This document shows positions 12,640 to 26,649 of a stretch of 64,000 nt of DNA, piece by piece (position 1 is the first letter of the stretch; the number at the start of each line of letters is the position of its first letter). This stretch comes from Papio anubis (taxonomy: Eukaryota > Chordata > Mammalia > Primates > Cercopithecidae): assembly GCF_008728515.1 (NCBI RefSeq), contig NC_044976.1:209437467-209501466 (forward strand). Direction: 5' to 3'. The notes below the pieces were generated by a model that was not told the origin of the DNA, made no database searches, and saw only the letters and a program-made list of their open reading frames with translations. Made by a program: the position numbers and the translations under genes.

Positions 12640-14146
12640 TTATTCCTCTTGCTGTCTTCAGATTCCAAGCTGGTGCTTTTTATATGCAGTAGTAGGTACT
12701 CAATTAGTCTAATTTAGAAGAACTGAACTTTATTTAACACTGTTAACAATGTCTTGAGATGTTCTTACTACTCGTTGTAGGTTCACCTTTGTTTCTGGTG
12801 AACCATGGCAAAATAAAATTTCTTGAGCACAGCAATTTGAAATAAACAAGGCTCCTTTCCAGACACTGAGCAGAGAGGAATTATGCTGACAATTCTGATT
12901 AGCTTTCTGTATCCTCTCTGAGAAACAGCACTCTAAAACCATCTTAGCTGGGCTCAGAACAGCCCAGACTGTAATATTATTTACCAGTTAATTGGAGGCA
13001 GGAAGCCAGCTCTGCTGCCCAACACACACACCAGCAGAGACTTGAGAAGACCTTTATCCATCGCCAGAATGGCTGAACCCAGGCGCTCTCTACGGCTCTC
13101 TTTCCTCTTGGTCAGCTCCAAGTATGAGATTTATGAACGCTGAAGAGGTTCCTAGTGCTGTTAAAAGGTAGGTGTTTCAGAATATTAGTTTCTATGGAAC
13201 TAAAGCTTAATGACAGGACTTTTACAAAACAATTTACAGAACAATAGTTATATGGACAAAAAAACCCACACTGATATGACTGTATCTTAATGGTGGTGTT
13301 TTTGTTAAACACTTAATTTTAAAGTAAGATGGTCTCAAACAAATATGTTTTTCTGAAAAATGAGCATGCTGGTGAATTTTACCTTTTCTCTGATGATGCT
13401 CTAAAGATCTGGTCTTCTGGAAGAACAGAAATAAAAGATATCGACAAATCACCAAAAGGATTGTATGATAATTGTGAAAATTGCTATTATCCAGTTTTGC
13501 TAGAGTCTCTTAAAAAATGGAGTTAATTGTGGACTTTCACAGTTTCTAATTCTTAGGTTTAAAACTGAGAAGATTGTGTTCTTTTTCAGCTGTGTGCCTT
13601 GTGAAAGTACTGTTTATTGCGTGACATATGAAAAAAACAGCTGTATTTGGAAAATTAGGATCATATCTCAAAAGGCAAAGAAATGAGTATCTTTCTTAAC
13701 CAAAGTTATTTGCATCACCAAATGCGGAAAATAATTCGAGTCTTGGCTCTCCGTAAAATGGTAGAAAACGAGAACCATTCTAGACCATAGATGCCTTCAA
13801 CAATTAGGGCTTAATTCTATCCTCAGCCCCAGGTTGGGCTGATAGAAGTTTTTTTGTTTTCTTTTTGTTTTTGTTTTTGTTTTTTCTTTTGTCTTATAAA
13901 GTTAAGAATAAAATTGGCTTGCAATTTACAATTAAACTTTTATGATTATATTTTGTGGGTGAGGGGCACATCTGTGAGTTTTCTTGGTAGCAATTTTAGG
14001 ATTTTTCTCTAAGGGGCACGTGTTATACAAGAGCTTGTGGTGGGCAGCTCATGCTGCCTTCAGATTGCCATTGTGTCTTGTCAAGCCTTGCAGTCACTAA
14101 TTCATCTAACACTAAGTTTCTATTCGTCAATCAAAAATATAAGCAT
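12640..14146. other. single-copy-looking sequence
   Basis: AT-rich. A 65-codon frame at 13329-13526 (begins MVSNKYVFLKN, ends SLKKWS) has an acidic, aromatic composition unlike a repeat, but I recognise no family and see no defended splice sites. A T/G-rich tract lies at 13851-13892. No gene called. Confidence 0.35.
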
Positions 14147-14258
14147 CAGGTCAGAATAATGGCTCATGCCTGAAATCCCAGCACTATGGGAGGCTAAGTG
14201 CTTGAGTCCAGGAGTTCAAGATCAGCCTGTGCAACACAGCAAGACCCCCTTCTCTTAT
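14147..14258 (+). mobile_element. Alu left-monomer (FLAM/AluJ) fragment
   Basis: 'caggtcagaataatggctcatgcctgaaatcccagcactatgggaggctaag...caggagttcaagatcagcctgtgcaacacagcaagaccccc' covers only the left arm and is diverged. Confidence 0.7.
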
Positions 14259-14351
14259 TATACTATAAATATAAATATATTTTTTTAAATAACTCTAACT
14301 CCTGAAGCAATTTAATGGATTTAATTTTACAGAAGGTAAATTTTTAACTTC

Positions 14352-14448
14352 TTTATTCTAATAAAAGACGAAAAAAACATTTGGAGGCTTAATGCAAATT
14401 AATTTTTTGCTACTAATGCGAAAGCAAACCTAGTACATCTAGGTGTAT
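14352..14448. repeat. inverted-repeat arm A
   Basis: About 97 bp that reappears in reverse complement at 15152-15248 with roughly 80% identity by eye. The shared core is catttggaggcttaatgcaaa and its complement. The origin of the unit is not recognised. Confidence 0.7.
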
Positions 14449-14519
14449 AATTTCACCAACTTACAACCAAATATTATCTCCAAAATAGATATTTTTAAAA
14501 AAATCAGAATACTAGAGCC

Positions 14520-15057
14520 CCCATTTTAACAACTTTATTGAAACATAATTTACATTCTATGTAATTCCCAATTTAAATTGTAGTATTCATTGGCTTTAGT
14601 GCATTCACAGTTATGCAACCAACACCACAATTTTGGAACATTTTTATCAACCCCAAAAGAGTTCTCATACCTATTATCAGTTACTTCCCAACCTCTTACT
14701 CCTGGCCCTAAGCAAACACTAATTTATTTTCTGGCTGTCTAGGTTTACCTTTGCTGGAGATATTCCGTAATGGAATTATACAGTGTATAGTCTTTGTGAT
14801 TGACTTATTTCACTTGGCATAATGTTTTCAACGTTTGTCAATGTTATAACATGGATCAGCACTTCCTTTTTGTTTCTGAGTAGTATTCCATTGTATGAAT
14901 ATTGACACATTCCATTTATTCACACATCTGTTGATGGACATTTCCATTATTTTCACTTTTTAGCTATTATGAATAATGCTACTTTGAACATTTATGTCTA
15001 AGTTTTGATATGAACATCTGTTTTTATTTCTCTTGGGTATGTCTAAGGGTGGAATTG
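14520..15057 (-). mobile_element. L1M-type LINE, 3' end, antisense
   Basis: Begins 'ttttaacaactttattgaaacataatttacattc' and passes through 'caaccaacaccac', 'ctggctgtctaggtttacc', 'gtagtattccattgtatgaatattg' and 'gatggacatttccattattttcac', the order of an old L1 3' end read backwards. Confidence 0.85.
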
Positions 15058-15300
15058 CTTTTAGATATAGGGCAATTAACAACACCCTTGTGTTATAATT
15101 GCCCTATATTCAGGACAGTTAAATTGTCCTATATCCCAGGGCAATTAAATTCTATATACCTAGAAGTACTAGGTGTGATTTTGCATTAGTACCATAAAAC
15201 TTTGCATTAAGCCTCCAAATGTTATTTTTCTTTCATTGGAATAAATTTTTCAATTTGATTGCCCTTAGATGTAGGGCAATTATAATACAGAGGTGTTATA
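15058..15300. repeat. compound palindromic insertion inside L1
   Basis: Interrupts the L1 between 'gtggaattgct' and 'tatggtaatactatgcttaac', which are adjacent in normal L1. It contains a ~37-bp near-direct repeat (15061-15098 and 15263-15300), an internal hairpin (atagggcaattaacaaca / tgttataattgccctat), and arm B of the inverted repeat at 15152-15248. Confidence 0.75.
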
Positions 15301-15360
15301 TGGTAATACTATGCTTAACATTTTAAAGAATGGTCAAATTGCGTTCCAGAACAGTGGAGC
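15301..15360 (-). mobile_element. L1 continuation, antisense
   Basis: 'tggtaatactatgcttaacattttaaagaatggtcaaattgcgttccagaacagtggag' continues the L1 ORF2 3' region in reverse after the insertion. Confidence 0.65.
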
Positions 15361-15699
15361 CCGAAGTTGAATTGTCAACAAGAGAGTTCCTTTGTGACAG
15401 AGCTCCCAGGAGAGCCATTCCACACCTACTTTAGCCCATGCAGATACATCTCATAAGGATTCAAAATTTTGCATCATTACATTTCTGAAATTACATTCTT
15501 ATGCAAAAAAGATGACACTTTCTCTCTTCTCTCGTGTACTTATAAATTCATCATATAAAATTAAATGCAAAGTTAAAACTTAAATATGTTTGCTTTTAAA
15601 TCATGACAGTTAAAAAGTAATTCCTTGTGATTTCAACTTTCTAAATCAAGTCAGAAGGTCAACCATTGGTGTGCAGTTTTTTAAAATTTTATGGTCTTT
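15361..15699. other. unassigned interval between L1 blocks
   Basis: The text here does not follow the L1 order expected between the neighbouring blocks. It may be an older insertion or single-copy DNA. Confidence 0.35.
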
Positions 15700-17340
15700 T
15701 TTAAATTTTTTGTGTCTTTAGTGTCATACTTAAATCACTGTCAAATCCAATGTTCTGAATCATTTGCTTATGTTTTTGTCTAAGAGTTTTATAGTTTTAT
15801 GTCTTACGTTTAGGTCTTTGATACGTTTTAAGGTAATTTTTGAATATGGTGTTAGGTAAGGGTTCAACTTCATTCTTTTGCATATGGATGTATAATTTTC
15901 CCACCACCATTCGTTGAAAAGACTGTCCTTTCTCCATTGAATGGTCTTGGCACCCTTGTCATAAATGATTTTACCATGTATGTGAGGAATTATTTCTGAG
16001 CTCTCCAGTTTATTCTATTGGTCTATTTGTCTGTCTTTAAGACAGTACAACACTGTTTTGATTACTGTTACTATGCAGTAAGTTTTGGAATAAGAAAGTG
16101 TGAGTCCTCCAGTTTTGTTATTTTTCAAGATTGTTTTTGCTATTCCACGTCCCTTGAGATTGCATGTAAATTTTAAAGTGAGGGTTTTTTTTATTTCTGC
16201 AATGTCGTTGGGATTTTTATAGGGAATACATTGATCTATGGATCACCTTGTGTAGTATTAACATGTTAACAATATTAAGTCCTCCAATCTGTGAACATGG
16301 GATGTGGTTCCATTTATTTATGTCTTCATTAATTTCTTTCAGCAGTAGTTTGTAGTTTTCATTATACTAATCTGTCATCTTCTTGGTTAAGTTAATTCCT
16401 AAGTATTTTATTATGTTTGATGCTATTATAAGTGGAACTGTTTTCATAATTTCCTTTTTAATTGTTCATTATTAGTATATAAAATGCAGCTGATTTTTTT
16501 ATTTGTCACTTTGTATCCTATTTGCTGAATTCATTTATTAGTTCTAACAACTTTGTGTGAAATCTTTAGGAATGTAATATCTGGTCATCTGCAGAGATAA
16601 TTTTACTTCTTCCTTTCTTACTTGAATGCCCTTTCTCTTTTTTTGCCTAGGTTCTCTGAATAAATCTTCTAGTACTATGTTGATTAGAATTGGTGAAAGT
16701 GGACATCCTTCTCTTGTTCCCAATCCTAGAGAAAAACTTTTAGTCTTTCACCATTGAATATGTTTGCTGGGGGTTTTTTCATATGTGGCTTTTGTTATTT
16801 TGAGGTAATTTCCTTCTATTCCTAGTTTGCTAAGTGTTATTACCGTGAATGAGTTTTGAATTTTGTTAAATGCCTTTTCTGCATACATTGAGATGATTAT
16901 ATGTTTTTTCCTTCATTCTGTTAATGTAATGTATTACATTGATTGATATTCATATGTTGAACCATCCTTGCTTTCCAAGAATTCATTCCACTTGGTCATA
17001 GTGTATAATCTTTTTAGTATGCTGCTGAATTTGGTTGTGTTTTTTTTTTTTTAGTATTTTTGCATCAATATACATGAGGGCTACTGGTCTGTAGTTTCGT
17101 TTTCTGATAGTGTCTTTGTCTGGTTTTGGTATAGGACTCTGAGGAGTTAGAAGGTGTTCCCTTCTCTTCAAGTTTTTAGAAAAGTTCAGTAAAAATTGAT
17201 GATAGTTCTGTAAATATTTGATAGAATTTACCAGTGAAACTATCAGGTCCATGGCTTTTCTCAATTGGAAAATTTTTGATTATCAATTTACTCCACTTAC
17301 AAGTTACAGGTATATTCAGATTTTCTATTCTTTCATGATT
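15700..17340 (-). mobile_element. L1M-type LINE ORF2 fragment, antisense
   Basis: Long collinear reverse match to L1 ORF2, including 'ggtgttaggtaagggttcaacttcattcttttgcatatgg', 'gttgaaaagactgtcctttctccattgaatggtcttggcacccttgtc' and 'cacttggtcatagtgtataatc'. On the minus strand the frame at 16983-17264 keeps a piece of the reverse transcriptase domain (..[18 protein letters not shown]..), but the ORF as a whole is broken. Confidence 0.9.
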
Positions 17341-17344
17341 TAGT

Positions 17345-17732
17345 CTTTAAAATGAAGGAAATTCTGATATATGCTACAACATGGATGAACCTTGAGGACT
17401 TTATAAATGAAATAAGCCAGTCACAAAAGACAAATACTATATGATTACACTAATACGATGTACTCAGCATAGTCAAAATCATAGAGGCAGAAAGTAGAAT
17501 GGTGGTTGCCAGGTGCCAAGGTTAAGGGAGTAATAGGAAGTTATTATTTAGTGAGTGTAGGATTTCAGTTTTACAAGATAAAAAGGGTTCATTCGGGAGA
17601 TGGATGGTGGTGATAGTGACACATCATGAATGTATTTAATACCACTGAACTGTACACTTGAAAATGATTAAGATGGTAAAGTTTACATTATGTGTGTTTT
17701 ACCATAATTTTTTAAATTGGAAAATAAATTAA
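17345..17732 (+). mobile_element. L1M-type LINE 3' end, sense
   Basis: 'tgctacaacatggatgaaccttgaggac...aaataagccagtcacaaaagacaaatactatatgattacac...gaggcagaaagtagaatggtggttgcc...actgaactgtacacttgaaaatgattaagatgg' is the L1M ORF2/3' UTR order in sense. Confidence 0.85.
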
Positions 17733-18063
17733 AAGGACAGTTTAATTCTCAGACAAATCCAAAATGCTGCTAACTCTCTATCCTGTCAATATTTTTGAGG
17801 GCACTTTGAAGTCATTGGTCTCCTCACACTGTCCAAAGCTGTATGGTTAACAGAGCTGGTGTTCACCATTTTTTTCCTCTGCCTTCTTACTCTTAATTTC
17901 TTAAATATTTCCAGAGCTACTTTGATTCTCTCAACATATATATGAGGTTAAGATTTAGAATTTGAACTTCTTATAAAGAATTCTAACAAAATTATTTGTT
18001 ACTTAGGAATTAAGTATGTAAAATGTATGTTCATGTGTACTTTATTTGGCAATTTTAAAATAT
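17733..18063. other. unassigned spacer between L1 fragments
   Basis: AT-rich, no recognised element or gene. Confidence 0.35.
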
Positions 18064-18462
18064 TGTGGTGGACTAGATAAAGAAAATGTGGTACGTATAC
18101 ACTATGGAATATTATACAGTCATAAAAAGGAACAAAATTATATCCCTTGCAGCAACACAGATGGAGCTAGGGGCCTTTATTCTAAGTGAATTAACGCAGG
18201 AACAGAAAGCCAGATACTGCATGTTCTCATTTATAAGTGGGAGCTAAATATTAAGTACATATGGACACAAAAAAGGGAACAATAGACCCAAGGCCTACCT
18301 TGAGGGTGGAGGGAAAATGAGGGTTGAAAAACTACCTATCGGGTACTATGGCCACTACCTGGGTGACAAAATAATCTGTATACCAAATCCCCACGACACA
18401 CAGTTTACCCACGTAACAAATCTGCACATACACACCCTGAATGTAAAATAAAAGTTGGAAAA
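18064..18462 (+). mobile_element. L1 3' end, sense
   Basis: 'tggactagataaagaaaatgtggtacgtatacactatggaatattatacagtcataaaaagg...gcagcaacacagatggagct...gaacagaaagccagatactgcatgttctcat...' then the L1 3' UTR ending in an A-rich tail. Older than the active human L1 class. Confidence 0.88.
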
Positions 18463-18477
18463 AAAATACGAATGTAA

Positions 18478-18880
18478 TGTAAAATTTACCATTTCAACCA
18501 TTTTTAAGTGTATGAGTCAGTGACATTAAGTGCAGTCACACTGTTATGCAAATAGCACCACAATCTTTTTCAGAACTTTTTATCATTCCAAAGTGAAATT
18601 CTGTGCCCACTAACAATTAACTCCCCATTCCCCACTATATCCAGCTCTTGGTAAACTCTAGGCCACATTCTATCTATGAAGTTTCTTATTCTAGGAACTT
18701 CATATAAGTGGAATCATGCAATAGTTGCACTTTTGTATCTGACTTATTTCATTTAGCATGATGTTTCCAAGGTTATCCATGTGGTAGCATGCACCAGAGC
18801 CTCCTTCTTGTTTAATGATTAATAATATCCCATTACATATGTTGATGTGTACTTCCACAATGAGTAATTTAGTCATTTTT
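18478..18880 (-). mobile_element. L1M-type 3' end, antisense
   Basis: 'aaatttaccatttcaaccatttttaagtgtatgagtcag...cacactgttatgcaaatagcaccacaatc...tcattccaaagtgaaattctgtgcccactaac' follows the reverse L1M 3' end. Confidence 0.8.
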
Positions 18881-19716
18881 CTCTATGAACACTTAACTGA
18901 AAGGCAAGGCAAGTTACTCACAAAAGAGACTAGAAATAACAACATGAAATTCTCCCTAATTTAACCAACCTTCTAAGTAAAACACAAAAAAAGGTGAAGA
19001 GGAATGGAATCAGCACTTATTTGCTTCTCAAATATCAATCATATGGCAAATATTCCACCAGGTGGTGCAATAAAAATATTGGAAAGAAATTCCTCAACTA
19101 TCTGTTGGGAAACGACGGAATGATCAACATGACTTCTATCTTATATTTATATATATTTATATTCCTGGGCATAAATGAAAACTTTATTTACTCAGATTTG
19201 CCCCTTTTATTTAACTCTGCTTATTTTGATCAACTATTTAATGGTAATAAAAAGCTCTGCATTTAGCTTATTTTCCATTTTGTTTCCTTGAACTGAATAG
19301 AGTATGTAGTTTTCTTTTAGTGTTAAGTGTTTTATGCTCTTCAGTATGTAGCTCACTACATAAGTCAAAGACTAAGAACATTTTGATTTGAAAAGAAACA
19401 TCTGCTCACCTTAGTTTTAAAAAGATAGAAAGGAGATTAACTTCACTTGAGGCAGACGGAGTGCTGTCTCCTGAGGAAGCTTGACAGCCTCAGTGCAGAA
19501 TGTGGGTGATGATTTCACCTGAGACACATAAGTAAACTCTCCTCCAATACCCTTTTTCATTTGTAATAGTTTATTTCAATGAAAGGAAGGCTTTCTCCTG
19601 CTCTGTAATGAGTAACTCTTGGCATGAAGCATGTGAGATTTCTCCATTCATTCATTTGGTTTTCAATCTCAGATTTTCAACTGAAAAAATATATATACAT
19701 AAAAAGAAAATGACCC
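18881..19716. other. single-copy-looking, AT-rich
   Basis: No gene recognised. The 90-codon frame at 18994-19266 is Tyr/Asn/Lys/Leu-rich by AT composition and has no identified domain. A CTCF-like core ccaccaggtggtg lies at 19056-19068 (last core base differs). Confidence 0.35.
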
Positions 19717-20068
19717 AGCTGGGCATGGTGGCTCATGGCTGTAATTCCAGCACTTTTAGGAGGTCAAGAAGGGTGGATCACTAGAGGCCAGGAGTTTGAG
19801 ACCAGCCTGGCCAACATGGTGAAACCCTATCTCTACTAAAAATACAAAAATTAGCCAGGCCTGGTGGCGCATGCTTGTAATCCCAGCCACTCGGGAGGCT
19901 GAGGCCGGAGAATTGCTTGAACCTGGGAGGCAGAAGTTGCAGTGAGCCAGGATTGACCACTGCACTCCAACCTGGATGACAGAGTGAGACTCAGTCTCAA
20001 AAACAATGCAGTCTCAAAAAAAAGAAAAAGAAAAAGAAAAGAAAGAAAAGAAAAAAAAAGAAAAAAAA
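19717..20068 (+). mobile_element. AluS with extended A/GAAA-rich tail
   Basis: Complete dimeric Alu, then a 70-nt tail of AAAG/AAAAAG units in which 'cagtctcaaaa' is repeated. The flanks aaaatgaccc and aaaattgccc are a plausible diverged duplication. Confidence 0.9.
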
Positions 20069-20610
20069 TTGCCCTTCACTGTCTGAACCCAGGGTTTTAT
20101 ACAGCTCTTCAGATGGTCAGTCTCAGTGTCCCACAGCCTGATTTTCTTACCTGTAGTGCATCCATAGAAATTTTGTTGCCTGAAGCACTTCTCAGTTCTG
20201 AAATGCAAAACGCTGGGAAGGAGAAATGAATTGAAAGTCATGCTATGGAGGACAAGGTCTGCTTTAAGGTGAGGAATCAAGCTTATCCGATGCTGCCCCA
20301 GAGACTGAGTCATCATAGATCTCCACTTCAAATACTGCCCTCCTCCCTGCCCACATTATCCCAATTATTACTCACTAATCCATGAGAGTGTCTGGGCAAC
20401 TTAGGGAGTACCTCCACTACCGACCTTCATATACCTGATTTTGTTTATTCTTTAGCTAATAAGAAAACGGAAGGGAGGAATCATATCTTCTTCTTCACCC
20501 AGCAGCATTGTAGTTAGACTGCATCTGGATAGAAATTCTGCTTTCACAACTTACTGTGCAATTTCATGTATGCTACATACCTCTCTTGTCTCAGATTCCA
20601 TGTAAAACAG
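20069..20610. other. unassigned, no gene seen
   Basis: Single-copy-looking interval between Alu and L1. The minus-strand frame at 20014-20331 takes its Phe/Ser run from the Alu tail. Confidence 0.4.
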
Positions 20611-20627
20611 AAACAATAATGGCTTTG

Positions 20628-21690
20628 CAAAAGCGATTGCAACAAAAGCAAAAATTGATTAATGGGATCTAATTAAACTAAAGAGTTTCTGCATAGCAAA
20701 AGAAACTATCAAAAGAGTGAACATACAGCCTACAGAATGGGAGAAAATTTTTTCAATCTACCCATCTGACAAAGGTCTAATATCCAGCATCTATAAGGAA
20801 CTTAAACAAATTTACAAGAAAAAATAACAACCCCATTAAAAAGTGAGCAAAGGGCATAAACAGACATTTCTCAAGAAGACATGCACGTGGCCAACAGTCA
20901 TACGAAAAAAAATTCAATATCAATGATCATTAGAGAGATATAAATCTAAACCACAGTGAGATACCATCTGACACTGGTCAGAATGACTATTATTAAAAAG
21001 CCAAAAAATAATAGTTGCTGACTAGCTTGTAGAGAAAATGACATGCTTATACACTGTTGGAGCGTAAATTAGTTCAACCATTGTGGAAGACAGTGTAGCA
21101 GTTTCTCAGACCTAGAGACAGACATACCATTAGACCCAGCAATTCCATTCCTGGGTATATACCCAAAGGAATATAAATCATTCTATTATAAAGACATATG
21201 GACATGTATGTTTATGATTTGCTATTTATTCACAATAACAAAGACATGGAATCAACCTAAATGCCTATCGATGATAAACTAGATAAAGAAAATATGGTGT
21301 ATATATACGTGGAATACTATACAGCCATTAAAAAGAATGGGATCATGTCATTTGTAGGGACACAAATGGAGCTGGAGGCCGTTATCCTTAGCAAACTAAC
21401 ACAGGAACAGAAAACCAAATACAGCCAGTTCTCACTTATAAGTGGGAGCTAAATGATGAGAACATATGCACACATTGAGGGGAACAACAGACACGGGGGC
21501 CTATCAGAGGGTGGAGGGTGGGAGGAGGGAGAGGATCAGGAAAAATAACTAATGGACATTAGGCTTAATACCTGGGTGATGAAATAACCTGCATAACAAA
21601 CCCCCATGACATACATTTACTTATGTTACAAAGCTGCACATCCTGCACATGTACCCCGAACTTAAAAGTTACAAAAATTTAAAAAAATAG
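20628..21690 (+). mobile_element. 5'-truncated primate L1 insertion
   Basis: About 1.06 kb of the 3' end of L1: the ORF2 C-terminal region ('gcaattccattcctgggtatatacccaaaggaatataaatcattctattataaagacat'), 3' UTR ('gggtggagggtgggaggaggg...cctgggtgatgaaataacctgc') and an A-rich tail. The target-site duplication is excellent: acaataatggctttg at 20613-20627 and ataataatggctttg at 21691-21705. The truncated ORF2 has stops and cannot encode a working protein. Confidence 0.95.
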
Positions 21691-21705
21691 ATAATAATGG
21701 CTTTG

Positions 21706-21996
21706 AAGATTAAATAATAATCCATGTAAAGCAGTAATCACCATGAACATATATAGTAAATAGTAACTTGGGGTTCTCTGAATCCACTGATTACAAGTTC
21801 TAGGAAGCAGGCATTCCTCATGATATATTCACTAGGGTAGGCCACTGTCTAGCAGCTAGCAGGGTGCCTGGTACATGGTAGAGGATTAATAGCAGTGCTG
21901 AGTGAGTCCGTGAATAAATGCTTAAAGTTTTATCCTAAGTCACTTGGATAATACTATACGTAAAGTAGGAACATAAATGTATTAAATTCAGGCTTG
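21706..21996. other. unassigned, with L2/MIR-like wording
   Basis: 'ggcattcctcatgatatattcactagggtaggccactgtctagcagctagcagggtgcctggtacatggtagaggattaatagcagtgctgagtgagtccgtgaataaatg' resembles an L2 3' end but is too diverged to be sure. Confidence 0.35.
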
Positions 21997-22102
21997 CTTC
22001 CCTCCCTCCCTCCCTCCCTCCCTCTCTCTCTCTCTCTCTCTTTCCTTCTTTCCTTCTTTCCTTCTTTCCTTCTTTCCTTCTTTCCTTCTTTCCTTCTTTC
22101 CT

Positions 22103-22193
<91 letters not shown>

Positions 22194-22196
22194 CTC
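21997..22196. repeat. 200-bp polypyrimidine tract (CCCT)n(CT)n(TTCC)n(TTTC)n
   Basis: Uninterrupted pyrimidines on the plus strand, grading from CCCT through CT and CTTTC/TTCC units to a long pure TTTC block of more than 20 units. The Lys/Glu/Arg- or Phe/Leu/Ser-rich frames across it are artefacts. Confidence 0.97.
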
Positions 22197-24148
<1,952 letters not shown>

Positions 24149-25364
24149 AATGGAGAGCAAATAACTCTGGTTCCTAAGAAGATGGGAGTTCAAGGGCAAG
24201 TCCGTAGGCACCGGCTATGTGGGGAAACTGGGGTACGCCTCTAATAGACAAAGTTGCAAAGGAGTAAACCAACCTGATGGTAGGCCTGCCCCAGGTAAGG
24301 AGCAGTCATCCTAATGCCAAATCCCTGGGGGATGTGACACCTAGGGCAAGACAGCGACGACATCGGTTTCCAAAGGTCTTGAAACTTAAGTATTGAGGGC
24401 ACAGTCTCTGACACTGACCATATATGATGGATTGGTTCCTTTCGCTTTCAGGAAAGTTCATTTTGCAGGAGGCAGAGACCAGAGAGAGAGGGCAGGGTCC
24501 AGCTCACTGGAGAAGAGCAACAGGAGCCAGCTTGGTGTTTAAACCCCTGCCAAATCAGCGGAGAGCAAGGAAATCTTCTAGCATTAGACAAGATTCAGAC
24601 ATAAATCAGGAACCAGGCAAGAAAATCAACCCCATGGACACAGATTACAGGTTTATAGAGAGGCCTGCAGCTCCCTGGGCAATGGACAACAGTGTAAGGC
24701 ATCGGACCCCAAACCAGACACCTGCTTTTAGAGCTAAGGGCCTAGTGGACACCAGGCTTCATTCTCACCAGCTCAGGGACTGGGCAGGACCAAGCCTGCA
24801 GCGGGGCAGTCATGGGGCCGGCAGAGGTTGAAGGAAGCCTTAGGATCTATGTTATTTCTCTATCAATGACTCAAAAAGAGCCCCTCCATTTTTCAGAGAT
24901 ATTTTAAATCCTAAAATGGCAGGAAGGGGACCTTGCAGTGATTTTTACTCCTGTGGATCTTGGAGCATCATTCTTTGTTTCTTGGCAAGTAATGGAGCCC
25001 TATTTAGCTGTGTTCCGAGACAACTAATTAGTGTTGGATATTCAGCGAAGCATAGAAACTATCCACAATGGTCAACAAATCTACCCAGAAATCTTGAGTT
25101 GACTTTTCCGTTTTTTTTAAATTTTGTTTTTATATTTATTGTGTTCATTAGTGTGCAGATTTTTGTTCGTACATAGGGTTTTAAGTAGCGGGATCACCAG
25201 GTCAAGGCAGAGCGGCTTTGTGGTTAGAATTAAATGTAGTTCGCACCACCCCACAGGTGCTCCCTTGTCAGAAATTCTTTTTTTTTTTTTTTTCTGTAAT
25301 GCATTGTGTCTCCAAGAGGCCGAGTTTAAATAACAATACTTCTGAATAACTTAATAAAGTAGCC
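24149..25364. other. single-copy-looking; unexplained 135-codon frame
   Basis: The plus-strand frame at 24424-24831 (starts MMDWFLSLSGKF, ends RGSHGAGRG) is one of the longest outside repeats in the window. It is Arg/Pro/Gln-rich with no signal peptide, membrane span or recognised domain. No family recognised and no splice evidence; probably chance. Confidence 0.35.
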
Positions 25365-25525
25365 CCTCTTCTTTGAGTACCTACTATGCTATCAGGCGTT
25401 TTGTTTAGTACATAGATATCATCTCTATTTTACAGACGAGAACACTGAGACTCAGAGGGCAAGGAAGTTTACATGGATCATAAAGCTAGTGAGTAGTTGA
25501 GTTAGAATGAGGAGCAGGTGTTTTT
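25365..25525 (-). repeat. MIR SINE, antisense
   Basis: 'gagtacctactatgctatcaggcgttttg...catctctattttacagacgagaacactgagactcagagggcaaggaag...aaagctagtgagtagttgagttag' matches reverse MIR in order. Confidence 0.7.
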
Positions 25526-26325
25526 GGGTCTTCTGGAAAAGTAACCTTCCAGATTAAGCAATTGTCAGCCATGTTAATCTACCTCTGGTTTGAACTGGGA
25601 CAAGCTGATGTACTTTAGGACAATGAGTAAGTGCGTGTCAGTGGGAGGCAGGGCAGATGGACAGAGGTGGCTGAGACCGTCTTTCCCGGCATGGAAAGAC
25701 CGTACATCTCAGTCTTTAAAGGCAGCGGCGCTGGGTTCACGCTCACCTGCCTTAGAGTTGGGATTCCACCGTTTTGTGTTTTGTGACCTTGCCAAAGTCA
25801 CTTATTTTTCTCCTATTCTACATCAACCAGAAGGATTTGTTACAGATGGTTTTTGGGTTAACAAGGGCTAACGATGGAAAAATCAGATTCTAGAGTAAAA
25901 CCTGGGGGAAAGAGTCTGGAATCCAAGGCTACCAGAGCAGGCTGTGGAAAGAATGAAGTAACATGAGCCCAAGCAGACAGAGCTGGAGGAAGGGTTCTGG
26001 GCTCAGCAATGTCAGGACAGCCAAGCAGGAAGCAAAGGCCCAAGGAGGTACCAGGGATCTGACATCTGCATCGATCAGTGGATGGAATTAACAGACTAGA
26101 GTGAAAGCCGGAGATCTAGTGGTGATGAATCCCACCCTTAGAGGACTGAGGGTGGCCTGGCTGCCGTCCAGCTGGGCCATTCTGATGCATCAGTGCTCAG
26201 GACTGATCAGTCAGTGCCCGTGCCCAGCAAGTCGAGGCCTGTGTCCAGCTGCTCGGGGGATATGCTGAATATGGTCCCTGACTAGTATGGCTGCAAATTC
26301 AAGCTGGGAAGCATGTGATCATTAG
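25526..26325. other. single-copy-looking, no gene seen
   Basis: A 93-codon plus frame at 25590-25871 has no recognised domain. No repeat family recognised. Confidence 0.35.
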
Positions 26326-26340
26326 AAGATCTCATTCCAG

Positions 26341-26634
<294 letters not shown>

Positions 26635-26649
26635 GAAGACCTATTTCCA

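Noticed and set aside
17340..17345. L1 5' inversion (twin priming) at the antisense/sense junction
   Set aside because: Both sides contain L1 3'-end sequence, so they are two separate insertions and not one inverted element.
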